Positions 1 to 8,607 of a stretch of 32,655 nucleotides of DNA are shown here, in pieces. The stretch's first letter is position 1; every line of letters begins with the position of its first letter. The stretch is from Shewanella surugensis (GTDB lineage Bacteria > Pseudomonadota > Gammaproteobacteria > Enterobacterales > Shewanellaceae): positions 1 to 32,655 of the forward strand of contig NZ_JAKIKS010000063.1 of the NCBI RefSeq assembly GCF_023284005.1, written 5' to 3'. Below the pieces are notes generated by a model. That model made no database searches and was not told the origin of the DNA. It saw only the letters and a list, made by a program, of their open reading frames with translations. Position numbers and translations under genes: made by a program.

Positions 1-11
1 TCATTTTTAGT

Positions 12-76
12 CATTGCGATGTTCCTTTTGTTAATTGTTGATCGGCCAAGATCAATTAACAGGTTACATCGCAATG
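12..76. repeat. Nested inverted repeat at left edge
   Basis: Outer arms of 11 bp (CATTGCGATGT at 12-22 and ACATCGCAATG at 66-76) are perfect inverted copies. Inside them a second inverted repeat pairs GTTAATTG..GATC (30-43) with GATCAATTAAC (50-60), leaving a 2-nt bulge. The whole could fold into a long cruciform or hairpin. There is no T-run after it, so it is not a classical terminator for the + strand. It may be the end of a small mobile repeat or an unrecognised regulatory structure; the function is unknown. Confidence 0.6.
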
Positions 77-888
77 CTTTATCCTCATACACCAGAAACG
101 ACTATAGCTCATAATGTTTAGTGTTAGTATTAACCATAGATTTTAGTTTTGACATCTTTAATGTGAAAAATTACATTTTTATAAGACTCATTCTAGCGCC
201 TTTGAAAGTAAAAATAAGCTCTATATATTCCCTTGCCCTCGTTCGTGGCACATAGGACGATTTAAACAGGGTTTAAACACTATCGTGTGGTTTGACCCTG
301 CTTTAGTTTTACTTTATTTGGATCATATTGCACTAATGCTGTTTTAAGCCTCATTATTTTTATCAACTAGTGCAAGTGAATTTGAGGGCTTCGACTTCAA
401 GGTGGAAGTCATAAATATGGCTTCTATGAGGGACAAATAGGGGATATTTGGCTGGCAGTTAGACAAGGATGTCATTTGAAGTCGCAGAGTGCCCATGGCC
501 AAAATTGTTCCCAACAATTTAAGGCATTTCTTGCTATCCATGCAGGTCAGACAGGTTAACAGCGTCCCGAAAATTCCCCGCTGGAGGCGATAAATACCCA
601 TAAAAGGAGAATATTTAATAATCTGAATCAATATCAACAAATGCGCTGCTTTGCTTGTGCTTTTTTACTCCCCCATCGAAGTAGCTTAGATTATTCGATA
701 AAAAATAGTGTGATTGAGACAGGAAGTCGAAATAGCCTTAGTTGAATCAGGGATGATGAATATGAGGCGATAGCTATTTTTGTTTATCGAGAATGAAAGC
801 GTTTTACTTCGTTTGGGGCAGCAAGGTGATCCAAGAGGGGATTGCTGTGGTTCCCCTCTGGCCATTGTTAAGTGGAACTTGACGATCT
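77..888. other. Long stretch without a credible gene
   Basis: No frame shows a recognisable protein. A 98-codon open frame on the minus strand (344-640) has no convincing ribosome binding site and no family resemblance that I can name. A small hairpin, GACTTC-aaggtg-GAAGTC, lies at 393-410. The stretch may be a decayed gene or mobile element, but the sequence alone does not show which. Confidence 0.4.
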
Positions 889-967
889 CCCCAGTGTGGA
901 TGGGAGTCCACGATCTTCCATTAAGCGCAGCTTAATATTCTAAGCCCAGTGTGAGTGGGTACTCACG
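889..967. repeat. Array of three short hairpins with a repeated unit
   Basis: Two similar units, CCCCAGTGTGGATGGGAGTC (889-908, continuing CACG to 912) and CCCAGTGTGAGTGGGTACTC (945-964, continuing ACG to 967), each fold into a small stem-loop: GTGGA/TCCAC at 896-911 and GTGAGT/ACTCAC at 951-966. Between them is a third perfect hairpin, TTAAGC-gca-GCTTAA (921-935). The array ends 8 bp before the stop codon of the RNase H gene on the other strand. It resembles dispersed intergenic palindromic repeats of the REP kind, and could also help end the rnhA-like transcript. Confidence 0.5.
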
Positions 968-974
968 TTCATTC

Positions 975-1733
975 CTACCCTGTGCGCAAACTCAGCAAGT
1001 ACGGAATATCCAAGGTTTTGTCATATCTGCAAAACTGAGGGTTTTTCTGCTCGATGGCATAAATCGACATGCGGTCGGCTAATTCATTACCTTCGATGCC
1101 AATATGAGCGGCGACGTGTTGAATCGACAGATCCGCTTTTAGGCTCTCATAGAGTGCATAAGCCTGTTTAATGATCTCAAGATTTTTAATGTCGCCCGCT
1201 TTTTGTCGTTTCCATCCTTTTGCTTTCCAGCCCGTTGCCCATTGGGTGATGCAATTAATCGAGTATTGTGAGTCACTGAGTATTTGCACCGATTGCTTAG
1301 CGTCTATGGCCTCTTTTGCCAGAAGCAGTGCCTGATAGAGCGCATTGAGCTCAGCTGAATTATTGGTGCCATTAGCATCATATAAACCGTAATAAAGTGC
1401 CGTTAATGCGGTTTTGTGATACATGGCAACGCCGGAGCCTGCTTTTCCTGGATTGGGCTCACAGCCACCATCGGTATAAAGAATGACATCGATCTGTTGA
1501 TGGTTGTCTTGGAGAGAGGCTGGTGTGGCCTTTGCTTTTGGCGTCGTGGTGGTTTTTTTATTGCTTGAGCTTTGATTGCTTCCTTGAGCAAAGGCGGCTT
1601 TGGCCTCGGCTTCTGTTTTAAAGGACTTATATTTTGCACCTGCAAAATGGTCAACCTGTTTTTTAGTCTCATCCCACTGAGTAAAAATGCCAGTCTTCCT
1701 ACCAGCCCAAACCACATAAAACTTTTTTGCCAT
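975..1733 (-). CDS. Ribonuclease HI with N-terminal viroplasmin domain
   Basis: This 252-residue protein should hydrolyse the RNA strand of RNA/DNA hybrids in the cytoplasm. Residues 1-50 (from MAKKFYVVWAGRKTGIF) match the Caulimovirus viroplasmin domain, which in eukaryotic RNase H1 binds hybrids. A Ser/Thr/Lys/Ala-rich linker (about 51-78) follows, then the RNase H fold. The four acidic metal ligands are visible: D88 (YTDGGCEPNPG), E128 (NNSAEL), D154 (ILSDSQ) and D220 (GNELADRMS). The conserved catalytic-loop histidine is H210. It is a two-domain paralogue, longer than standard E. coli RnhA (155 aa), so the symbol rnhA is withheld. It is monocistronic, and the next upstream gene on the same strand ends 55 bp away. 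Confidence 0.93.
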   Translation of the reverse strand: MAKKFYVVWAGRKTGIFTQWDETKKQVDHFAGAKYKSFKTEAEAKAAFAQGSNQSSSNKKTTTTPKAKATPASLQDNHQQIDVILYTDGGCEPNPGKAGSGVAMYHKTALTALYYGLYDANGTNNSAELNALYQALLLAKEAIDAKQSVQILSDSQYSINCITQWATGWKAKGWKRQKAGDIKNLEIIKQAYALYESLKADLSIQHVAAHIGIEGNELADRMSIYAIEQKNPQFCRYDKTLDIPYLLSLRTG

Positions 1734-1788
1734 GGTGTTCTCTTTATTTAAGCGTTTGATTTTAAAGTTAAGTTATTCTTTAGTCTGT

Positions 1789-3153
1789 TTAAGTTAGTGG
1801 TAAAAACGCATGTTTGGGATCCTCTTTAATTAAGGCCGCGAGTTGTAAGATCCCTTGCTGAAAATGATTTTCGTTGCTAATGGCCATAAGCGATAACCGA
1901 ATATATTGAGTGCTCACAGAGGCCTGCTGAGTTGCATGAGTAAAAAAACTGCCGCTGCTCACCAATAAATGCCGGTCTTTGGTTTCCATTAATAATGTTT
2001 CACTGCGCCAATGAGCCGGTAAGGCTATCCACATATGGTAACTGGTATTGTGACTGTAATGTGTTAAAAAGGAAAAGGCTATTTTGGCGAAGGCTTGGCG
2101 TTTTTTTGCAATTGCTTTTTGCGTGTCGACTAATTTAAATGCATCACCTGAATCGATAAGGTATTTAGCAATGTCGAAAGTGAAGGGCGAAGCCAGCCAG
2201 ATAGAAGAGCGAATGCAGGCACTCACTTTTCTGACTTCGCTTCTTGGAGTCTTAATAAAGGCGCAGCGAAGTGCAGGGCAAATGGCCTTTGAAAGTCCGC
2301 TAATATGGAAACTTAACTCAGGGATAAAGTTAGTAATAGCAGGAATGACTTTTTCATTTAAAAAGCCATATAAATCATCTTCGATTAACCAGGTTTGATG
2401 TTGCTTTAATACCGTAGCGATAGCTTGGCGTCGTGATATTGACATGGTGATGGTGGTGGGGTTTTGATGTGAGGGAAGAATAATCACCATTTTGATGGGA
2501 TGTGAGTTTAATGCTTTCTCCAGCGCATCGACTCGCATGCCGTGTTCATCCATCGGAATGTCGACAACAGTGAGTCCGTGCAATTGAGCAATGGATAATA
2601 TTCCTGGGTAGGTATATTCCTCAACAGCAATAATATCACCCGCTTGAGTATAGGTCTGTATTAACATGTCTAATGCATTTTGGGCGCCACTGGCCAGTAA
2701 AATATCTTGGGGGTGACTGACTTCTAATCCAAACGCGCGACTCCATTTAGCGCCTGCTTTTTTATGCGCAATGTGACCACTTTGATCGGTATAGCCCATG
2801 AGTTCAGTCGTCATCTGTTGGCTACTTTGTTGAAACGCATTCTGCAATGCGGATTGGTTATATATCAAGCAAGGTTGGAGGATGGAGAAGTTATACTCTT
2901 CTTCAATACCATTTGCTTGGATCACATTTTCTAGCTGAGAGCTGGCACAAACAAAGGTGCCTTTGCCCACAAAAGAAATCACTTTATCGTGTTCCATTAG
3001 TAAAGCATAAGCCTTTGCGATTGTACTAGGGGTGGTGCCTAATTCATCGGCAAGGGCTCTGTGAGGGGGTAATTTGGTATTGGCGGGATAAAGACCTTCT
3101 AAAATACGGCTGTCGATGGTTTGGGCAATGTGCCTAAATTTATTGTTACTCAT
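1789..3153 (-). CDS. MocR/PdxR-type GntR regulator with aminotransferase domain
   Basis: A DNA-binding winged helix of the GntR family (about residues 1-70; RALADELGTTPSTIAKAYALL is the recognition region) is fused to a class I aminotransferase-like domain. The PLP-binding lysine is visible in SGLSKAICPALRCAF (about K289), and the PLP-contacting aspartate in IEDDLYGF. Such MocR proteins usually use PLP or an amino-compound adduct as effector and control the divergent neighbour. The open frame extends 26 codons further upstream, but I choose the ATG at 3153 (MSNNKFRH) because an AAGGA lies about 8 bp before it and the domain begins there, giving 454 aa. It diverges from a 3-hydroxyisobutyrate-dehydrogenase-like gene, its likely target (inference). 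Confidence 0.9.
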   Translation of the reverse strand: MSNNKFRHIAQTIDSRILEGLYPANTKLPPHRALADELGTTPSTIAKAYALLMEHDKVISFVGKGTFVCASSQLENVIQANGIEEEYNFSILQPCLIYNQSALQNAFQQSSQQMTTELMGYTDQSGHIAHKKAGAKWSRAFGLEVSHPQDILLASGAQNALDMLIQTYTQAGDIIAVEEYTYPGILSIAQLHGLTVVDIPMDEHGMRVDALEKALNSHPIKMVIILPSHQNPTTITMSISRRQAIATVLKQHQTWLIEDDLYGFLNEKVIPAITNFIPELSFHISGLSKAICPALRCAFIKTPRSEVRKVSACIRSSIWLASPFTFDIAKYLIDSGDAFKLVDTQKAIAKKRQAFAKIAFSFLTHYSHNTSYHMWIALPAHWRSETLLMETKDRHLLVSSGSFFTHATQQASVSTQYIRLSLMAISNENHFQQGILQLAALIKEDPKHAFLPLT

Positions 3154-3243
3154 GGGGACTATCCTTGGCACAAGCTTAGAATTTACCTTAATTGAAGCAA
3201 GTGTAAGGATAAAATTGCTATAAGTAAACATGCATTAAAATAA

Positions 3244-3274
3244 ATTGACATAGGTCAATAAGGGGGGGTAGACT
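3244..3274 (+). promoter_or_regulatory. Putative promoter and operator between the MocR gene and its divergent neighbour
   Basis: TTGACA (3245-3250) and TAGACT (3269-3274) are spaced 18 bp apart, a plausible sigma-70 promoter for the downstream dehydrogenase gene. The -35 lies inside a perfect inverted repeat, ATTGAC-atag-GTCAAT (3244-3259). GTCAA and GTC half-sites recur just downstream (about 3276-3297), which could suit a MocR-type regulator. Binding is inferred from position only. Confidence 0.4.
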
Positions 3275-3348
3275 AAGTCAATAATCAAAGTTAAGTCGAT
3301 GGCTCGTGAGTCATCATCGTGGATTAACATTTAAAAAGGCAAATGAAT

Positions 3349-4242
3349 ATGAGTTCAATTAATGTCGCATTTATTGGGTTAGGAGTGATGGGATTTCCTA
3401 TGGCGGGTCATTTGCAGCAGGCGGGTTACTCCACCACAGTGTTTAATCGCAGTAGCGATAAGGCTGAAAAGTGGTGTGTACAATACTCAGGTCGCAGCGC
3501 GGCGACACCGAAAGCCGCCGTAACCAATGCCGATATTGTGTTTGTTTGTGTGGGTAATGATGATGATGTGAGAAGTGTGGTGTATGGCGGATCAGGTATT
3601 GTGGCTGGAATGAAATCAGGTGCCATCCTAGTTGATCACACTACGACGTCTGCGGTACTGGCATTAGAGATCAGTGAACATTGCCAGCATCAAGGCGTCC
3701 ACTTCATAGATGCACCTGTTTCAGGTGGGCAAGCTGGGGCTGAAAATGGGGCCTTAACCATTATGTGTGGCGGTGAACAAGCAATATTTGACCGTGTTCA
3801 GCCAGTGATGGATGTGTATGCTAAACAAAGCCGATTACTAGGTAAAAATGGACAAGGACAGCGCTGTAAGATGGTGAATCAAATTTGTATTGCGGGTGTA
3901 TTACAAGGATTAAGTGAGGCGTTAACGTTAGCTGAAAAATCCAATCTTAATATTGAAGATGTGGTGGCGACGTTAAAACATGGCGCGGCAGGCTCTTGGC
4001 AGATGGAGAATCGGGCAGGGACGATGGCTCAAGATAAATTTGATTTTGGTTTTGCCATCGACTGGATGATAAAAGATTTAGGGATCTGTTTGGATGAAGC
4101 GGCGCAGCATCAGTTAACATTGCCTTTAACGGCAACGGTGAATAAAGATTATAAAGCCTTATCTGAGCAAGGGTTGGGTCGTATGGACACCTCGGTATTG
4201 ATAAAATCACTGTCGATAGATAAATGGTCGCTCAACAAATAA
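3349..4242 (+). CDS. NAD(P)-dependent beta-hydroxyacid (3-hydroxyisobutyrate-type) dehydrogenase
   Basis: It is a cytoplasmic oxidoreductase of the beta-hydroxyacid dehydrogenase family, which oxidises 3-hydroxyisobutyrate or reduces tartronate or succinic semialdehyde. The Rossmann motif GLGVMG is near the N-terminus. The substrate loop DAPVSGGQAGAENGAL lies at about 121-136, and the catalytic lysine is in GQRCKMVNQ (about K174). The length (297 aa) is typical. An ATG two codons upstream (3343) is also possible, but the AAAAAGG site is better spaced from 3349. Its exact substrate cannot be read from the sequence. It is divergent from a MocR regulator, which suggests control by an amino-acid-derived signal. 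A terminator follows at 4262-4285. Confidence 0.9.
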   Translation: MSSINVAFIGLGVMGFPMAGHLQQAGYSTTVFNRSSDKAEKWCVQYSGRSAATPKAAVTNADIVFVCVGNDDDVRSVVYGGSGIVAGMKSGAILVDHTTTSAVLALEISEHCQHQGVHFIDAPVSGGQAGAENGALTIMCGGEQAIFDRVQPVMDVYAKQSRLLGKNGQGQRCKMVNQICIAGVLQGLSEALTLAEKSNLNIEDVVATLKHGAAGSWQMENRAGTMAQDKFDFGFAIDWMIKDLGICLDEAAQHQLTLPLTATVNKDYKALSEQGLGRMDTSVLIKSLSIDKWSLNK

Positions 4243-4261
4243 GCGTTAAATCATTAAAAAA

Positions 4262-4285
4262 GGGACCCATGTGATCATGGATCCC
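4262..4285. terminator. Bidirectional terminator between convergent genes
   Basis: GGGACCCATG (4262-4271) pairs with CATGGATCCC (4276-4285) with a single mismatch and a TGAT loop. An A-run precedes it and a T-rich stretch follows, so it can serve both the dehydrogenase gene and the convergent cstA-like gene. Confidence 0.7.
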
Positions 4286-4317
4286 CGTCTTTAACTTAGT
4301 TTTTTACTTTATTTGGT

Positions 4318-5772
4318 TTAGTCTTTAATGACATCGTCATCTTGATTCAATACACCTAACTCACTCGCTTGTTTACCTTTAATAATAATCAGTGCTGTTA
4401 CCACTAGGGTGGAAATGATCCCCGCAGTGGTCGATATCATCATCGGCAGCCCCGCGCCTAAGGTTTCGGAATGTAATAAAAAACTGATGACAACAGTGGT
4501 CATAAACATCGCGGGCAGGGTCGTGATCCAATGCAGTTTTTGATGACGTAATAAATAAGCCGAACTTGTCCACAGCATTAATACGGCGGTGGCTTGATTG
4601 GCGACCCCAAAATAGCGCCAAAGTACGGCAAAATCGATTTGGGTTAAAATCCCTCCAACAATAAACAGCGGAACCGCAAACAGTAATCTCTTCGGCAGTG
4701 TTTTTTGTGAGGTGTGGAACATCTCAGATAAAATCAGTCGTGCAGAACGAAAAGCGGTATCGCCTGAAGTAATGGGCAGAATAATTACGCCTAAAATGGC
4801 CAGTCCACCTCCGACACTGCCTAGTAGCACATGGGATGCGGTATAGACTAAGTTGGCAGGGTTACCCGCCATCTCCGCATTGAGTCCAGCGACACCATCA
4901 TAAAATGAAAGGGCTAAAGCACACCAAATTAACGCGATGATCCCTTCTCCTATCATTGCACCAAAAAACACGAAACGCCCATTGGTTTCATTTTCAACAC
5001 AACGTGCCATCAAGGGCGATTGAGTGGCATGAAATCCCGACACTGCGCCGCATGCAATCGTGATAAACAGTGCTGGCCATAACGGCATATTATTGGGATT
5101 AAGATTACTAAAAACATCACTGACACTATAGCTGGCTAATAATTGATGTTCATTGGATAAAACCAGCGCAATGGTGAGTCCAACAGACATAAATAATAAC
5201 AAGGCCCCAAAGAAGGGGTAGAGCTTGCCAATAATTTTATCGATAGGCACTAAGGTCGCGAGTAAGTAATAACTAAAAATAAGCATGACAAATATGCTGA
5301 CGTTCCAGCCTGTGAGTTTACTGAGTAAACCCGCAGGCGCTGAAATGAAGACCACACCGACGAGTAAGAGCAGAATAATGGCAAACACATTCATAAAATG
5401 TTTTGCGCTTTTGCCGAGGTACTTTCCGGCTAAGTGGGGAATGGACTGGCCTTGATTGCGGATCGAGAGCATGCCAGAAAAATAATCATGCACAGCACCG
5501 GCAAAAATACAGCCTAAGACGATCCAAAGCATGGCAGCAGGGCCATACAGTGCACCTAGAATAGGACCGAAAATAGGACCCACACCTGCAATATTGAGTA
5601 ATTGAATTAAATAAGCCTTACCTTTAGGCATTGGAATGAAATCGACGCCATCGGTTTGCTTAAAAGCGGGCGTTTGGCGATGTTGGCTGATCCCAAAAAT
5701 TTTCTCAACAAAAGCGCCATAAATGAAATAGCCACCAATGAGTAATCCGATACAGAGTAAAAACCACAGCAT
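4318..5772 (-). CDS. CstA-family permease (carbon starvation / peptide or pyruvate transport)
   Basis: This is a polytopic inner-membrane protein of 484 aa, almost entirely hydrophobic helices with short loops. Family landmarks are GPIFGPILGALYGPAAML near residue 70 and AVHDYFSGMLSIRNQGQSIP near residue 100. E. coli CstA and BtsT, of about 700 aa, import peptides or pyruvate; this shorter form belongs to the same family with a truncated C-terminal part, a length common in marine bacteria. The start is supported by AAGGA about 7-8 bp upstream. It is monocistronic and convergent with the dehydrogenase gene. The substrate is unknown. A TGTGA half-site lies near the start codon, but no full CRP site is visible. 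Confidence 0.88.
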   Translation of the reverse strand: MLWFLLCIGLLIGGYFIYGAFVEKIFGISQHRQTPAFKQTDGVDFIPMPKGKAYLIQLLNIAGVGPIFGPILGALYGPAAMLWIVLGCIFAGAVHDYFSGMLSIRNQGQSIPHLAGKYLGKSAKHFMNVFAIILLLLVGVVFISAPAGLLSKLTGWNVSIFVMLIFSYYLLATLVPIDKIIGKLYPFFGALLLFMSVGLTIALVLSNEHQLLASYSVSDVFSNLNPNNMPLWPALFITIACGAVSGFHATQSPLMARCVENETNGRFVFFGAMIGEGIIALIWCALALSFYDGVAGLNAEMAGNPANLVYTASHVLLGSVGGGLAILGVIILPITSGDTAFRSARLILSEMFHTSQKTLPKRLLFAVPLFIVGGILTQIDFAVLWRYFGVANQATAVLMLWTSSAYLLRHQKLHWITTLPAMFMTTVVISFLLHSETLGAGLPMMISTTAGIISTLVVTALIIIKGKQASELGVLNQDDDVIKD

Positions 5773-6051
5773 ATTTTTTCCTTGTGATGAATGACAACGT
5801 TAATCGGTGTTTAGGAAATAACCATAAGTCATTTTATGAAGTAATTGATTTTGTTGTATTCAACTTTTGTTGTAAGAAATATCACCATACGGAGAGCTTA
5901 ATAAAAATACAAGTCACTGAATGTAAAAGTGACTCAGTATAAAATAAACGGATCTAATGGTAAGGACTCTATTTTTAGTTATGTGGCTCATATTGGTGAG
6001 ATAGGCCTTTTTAGGCTATATATTAATCATTATTCACAAGGAGTAATGGTG

Positions 6052-7581
6052 ATGATATTGACACAGAAAAGTTTATTTTTACAAAAGGTTGTCTATCACT
6101 TTGTGTTATTTGTTATTTTTTTCTTGTTGTTTGTTTCGCTCGCAACGGCTGCGTGCGATCCTCAATCATTAGAGAAAAACCCTCAAACAGTCTTAGGCTG
6201 TTATATACAAGATAAGGCTAAAGGGTTTAATCCCACATGGGCGCTGGAAGAGGAAAGTCAGTCAGGTAATATTAATATTTTTCAATATCGACTCGACAGT
6301 TTATTTTGGCCACAAAAAAACATCAGTGATAAAGGCACTGTTTGGCAGCATCAAGTGAAGGTTTATCAACCCAAAAAACTCAATAGTGCTAATTCGCATC
6401 AAGCGTTACTCATTATCAATGGTGGAACCAATCATCCTCTAAATGAGACCAAAGTGAGTCAAAGTCGGAATATGGATGCGTTAGCGATTGCTCAAGCATC
6501 CCGTTCTTACGTGATTGAGATGAGTTATGCGCCCAATCAGTATTTAGCATTCGATGATGGTATTGAACGTAAAGAAGATGATTTGGTGGCCTATACTTGG
6601 AACCGCTACCTTAATGATCCTAGTCAAGCCTATTGGTCAGTGCATTTACCCATGGCCAAAGCGGCGGTGGTAACGATGGATAAAGTACAAGCTTTGGCCA
6701 AGAAAAAAGGCTGGAAAGTGCCCCAAAATTTTGTTGTGACAGGGGCCAGTAAGCGAGGTTGGGCAGCTTGGCTGGTGGCATTAGCGGATAAACGTGTCAA
6801 TGGACTCATTCCCATAGTGATTGATATCTTAGATACCAAAGCCAATCTTGAGCATATTTATCAGAGCTTTAAAGGCTGGCCGCCTGCATTTAATGATTAT
6901 GTTTCACAGGGGATCACGACGCGAATAGACTCGCCTGAATTTAGTCAGCTCATGCAAATTGAAGATCCACTTACTTATGATGATAACAGTGCTTATCGGC
7001 AACGGTTAGCCATCCCCAAATACATTATCAGTGCCGCGGGCGATGACTTTTTTGCTGCTGACTCATTAAGCTTGTATTTAGATAAGCTGCCTGGGGTGAA
7101 TACCCTCAGAGCCATGCCAAATCAAAGCCACTATATTGATATGGCGCTAGTCACCCAAGAGGTGATTAATTTTTATGGCGAGTTGATTCAAGGTATATCG
7201 CCACCGGTACTCAGTTGGACACTTAATAAACAAGGGCGTTTGAATACAGTGAATACCCATCAAGCCCCTAAAAAAGTGCGTTTATGGCAAGCTTACAATC
7301 CAACATTACGGGATTTTAGAGTGAATGCGGGGATCGTCTTTACGGCGACCAGCTTGTCCGGTGAGTGTGATAAGAAAAGCTGCCAATTCAAGGTTGCGAA
7401 TGTGACTCAGCCAAAAGGGTATTGGGCAAGGTTTGTCGAGATGAGTTTTGCAACGCCATCGGGGGACATTACCGTTACCACACCGATTATCGTCAGTGGA
7501 AAAGCGTGGGTGGTGGGGGAGGATTTGACCGAGTTGCTGAAAAATGCAAAATTAAAACCTAAGGTAGAGATAATACAATAA
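6052..7581 (+). CDS. Secreted PqaA-family (PhoPQ-activated pathogenicity-related) alpha/beta hydrolase
   Basis: The protein has 509 aa from the chosen ATG. The frame opens earlier with a GTG (5929), but AAGGAG at 6038-6043 sits 8 bp before 6052, and the protein then begins with a clean signal peptide (MILTQKSLFLQK.., a hydrophobic stretch, then SLATAACDPQ). The mature part matches the PhoPQ_related family. The nucleophile elbow is VTGASKRGWAAWL (about S233), followed by an acidic residue in SAAGDDFF (about D331) and a histidine in MPNQSHYID (about H360), a plausible Ser-Asp-His triad. Salmonella PqaA is activated by PhoP/PhoQ and linked to antimicrobial-peptide resistance; whether that holds here is unknown. 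It probably acts in the periplasm or outside the cell. Confidence 0.85.
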   Translation: MILTQKSLFLQKVVYHFVLFVIFFLLFVSLATAACDPQSLEKNPQTVLGCYIQDKAKGFNPTWALEEESQSGNINIFQYRLDSLFWPQKNISDKGTVWQHQVKVYQPKKLNSANSHQALLIINGGTNHPLNETKVSQSRNMDALAIAQASRSYVIEMSYAPNQYLAFDDGIERKEDDLVAYTWNRYLNDPSQAYWSVHLPMAKAAVVTMDKVQALAKKKGWKVPQNFVVTGASKRGWAAWLVALADKRVNGLIPIVIDILDTKANLEHIYQSFKGWPPAFNDYVSQGITTRIDSPEFSQLMQIEDPLTYDDNSAYRQRLAIPKYIISAAGDDFFAADSLSLYLDKLPGVNTLRAMPNQSHYIDMALVTQEVINFYGELIQGISPPVLSWTLNKQGRLNTVNTHQAPKKVRLWQAYNPTLRDFRVNAGIVFTATSLSGECDKKSCQFKVANVTQPKGYWARFVEMSFATPSGDITVTTPIIVSGKAWVVGEDLTELLKNAKLKPKVEIIQ

Positions 7582-7618
7582 TAGAAAAAAGGCGCCTAAA
7601 CAGACACCTTTATTCTAT
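7581..7618. terminator. Bidirectional terminator between the pqaA-like gene and suhB
   Basis: ATAGAAAAAAGGCG (7581-7594) pairs with CACCTTTATTCTAT (7605-7618) with two mismatches. It has A-rich and T-rich flanks and sits between two convergent genes. Confidence 0.6.
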
Positions 7619-7643
7619 TTTTAACAGATTGAAGGGCTGATCA

Positions 7644-8447
7644 TTAACGCTTTAATGCGTCATTTAGCAAAGGACGGAAACTTTTTACCATAGCGGTAGT
7701 GGCTTTTGGTGAGCCTGCAATGATATTACCCGAGTTTAAGTAGTTATGGTTACCAGCTAAATCTGTGACGGTACCGCCTGCTTCACGCACGATTAAATCC
7801 CCAGCGGCAATATCCCATGGTTTTAGGCCAATTTCAAAGAAACCATCTAAACGGCCCGCACCTAAATAGGCTAAATCTAAAGCAGCAGAGCCAGCACGAC
7901 GTAAATCGGCACATTGACTGAAGACTTCAGTAAACATCTTCATATACGTTTCTGTGTGCTGCTTGGCTTTAAAAGGGAAACCAGTACCGATAATGGTGCT
8001 GTTTAAATCATTAGATTTTTTAACGCGGATACGGAAATCATTCAGTTTTGCCCCTTTACCACGGACTGCTGAAAAGAGTTCGTCACGAATAGGATCATAA
8101 ATAACAGCGACTTCTGTTTTACCTTTAAATTGCATGGCAATAGAAACGGCAAAATGAGGAATACCTCTAACGAAATTATTGGTGCCATCCAAAGGATCAA
8201 TTATCCATACATAATCACTTTTAGCGACTCTATTTTCACCCATTTCTTCACCAATGATGGTGTGTTCTGGGTAGGCTTTGCGGATCTGATAAATAATCGT
8301 TGATTCTGCTTCCTTGTCCACATTAGTGACATAGTCATTAATTCCTTTAGAGCTGACCTCAATACGATCAAGCTCGGAAAAGGCGCGTACAATAGTTTGG
8401 CCGGCGGCGCGAGCGGCGCGTACAGCAATAGTTTGCATCGGAAGCAT
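7644..8447 (-). CDS. suhB: Inositol-1-monophosphatase SuhB
   Basis: This Mg-dependent phosphatase of the inositol monophosphatase family has 267 aa. In enterobacteria SuhB also binds RNA polymerase and NusA and takes part in ribosomal RNA antitermination. The metal-binding motifs are intact: GEEMG (about 67-71), IDPLDGTNNF (about 84-93) and WDIAAGDLIVREAGG near residue 215. The N-terminus MLPMQTIAVRAARAAG aligns with E. coli MHPMLNIAVRAARKAG, which fixes the start. It is divergent from trmJ with a shared promoter region (8448-8607), an arrangement conserved in many gammaproteobacteria. Confidence 0.96.
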   Translation of the reverse strand: MLPMQTIAVRAARAAGQTIVRAFSELDRIEVSSKGINDYVTNVDKEAESTIIYQIRKAYPEHTIIGEEMGENRVAKSDYVWIIDPLDGTNNFVRGIPHFAVSIAMQFKGKTEVAVIYDPIRDELFSAVRGKGAKLNDFRIRVKKSNDLNSTIIGTGFPFKAKQHTETYMKMFTEVFSQCADLRRAGSAALDLAYLGAGRLDGFFEIGLKPWDIAAGDLIVREAGGTVTDLAGNHNYLNSGNIIAGSPKATTAMVKSFRPLLNDALKR

Positions 8448-8479
8448 GGTTGCTATCCCCTGGATGTTAAAGAACGGAT

Positions 8480-8526
8480 ACGTATAATCGGAGCGGGATT
8501 ATACGTGATTTATGCGTTATATCAAA
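8480..8526 (-). promoter_or_regulatory. suhB promoter within a perfect palindrome
   Basis: On the minus strand TTTGAT (8526-8521) and TATAAT (8503-8498) are separated by exactly 17 bp, a good sigma-70 promoter for suhB. The -10 is one arm of a perfect 10-bp inverted repeat, ACGTATAATC (8480-8489) and GATTATACGT (8497-8506). The other arm carries a TATAAT on the plus strand (8483-8488) facing trmJ, though its -35 is poor. Confidence 0.6.
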
Positions 8527-8607
8527 TGTTGATTTAAGTATAAGTATTTTGACTAGTGTGTGGTAACATCATTTCCAGATGTTCTTCTATATAAATTAAG
8601 TCGTTTA

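Noticed and set aside
30..60. Integron attC site suggested by GTT...AAC ends
   Set aside because: attC sites run RYYYAAC to GTTRRRY; here the order is reversed and the consensus fails, and there is no integrase or cassette array.
344..640. 98-codon open frame on the minus strand
   Set aside because: No ribosome binding site, no recognisable domain, and unusual composition for the region; probably a chance frame or relic.
5780..5800. CRP site upstream of the cstA-like gene
   Set aside because: Only one TGTGA half-site is present, and it lies too close to the start codon.
5929..6051. Upstream GTG start for the PqaA-family gene
   Set aside because: It would put about 41 residues before the signal peptide, while AAGGAG is ideally spaced from the ATG at 6052.
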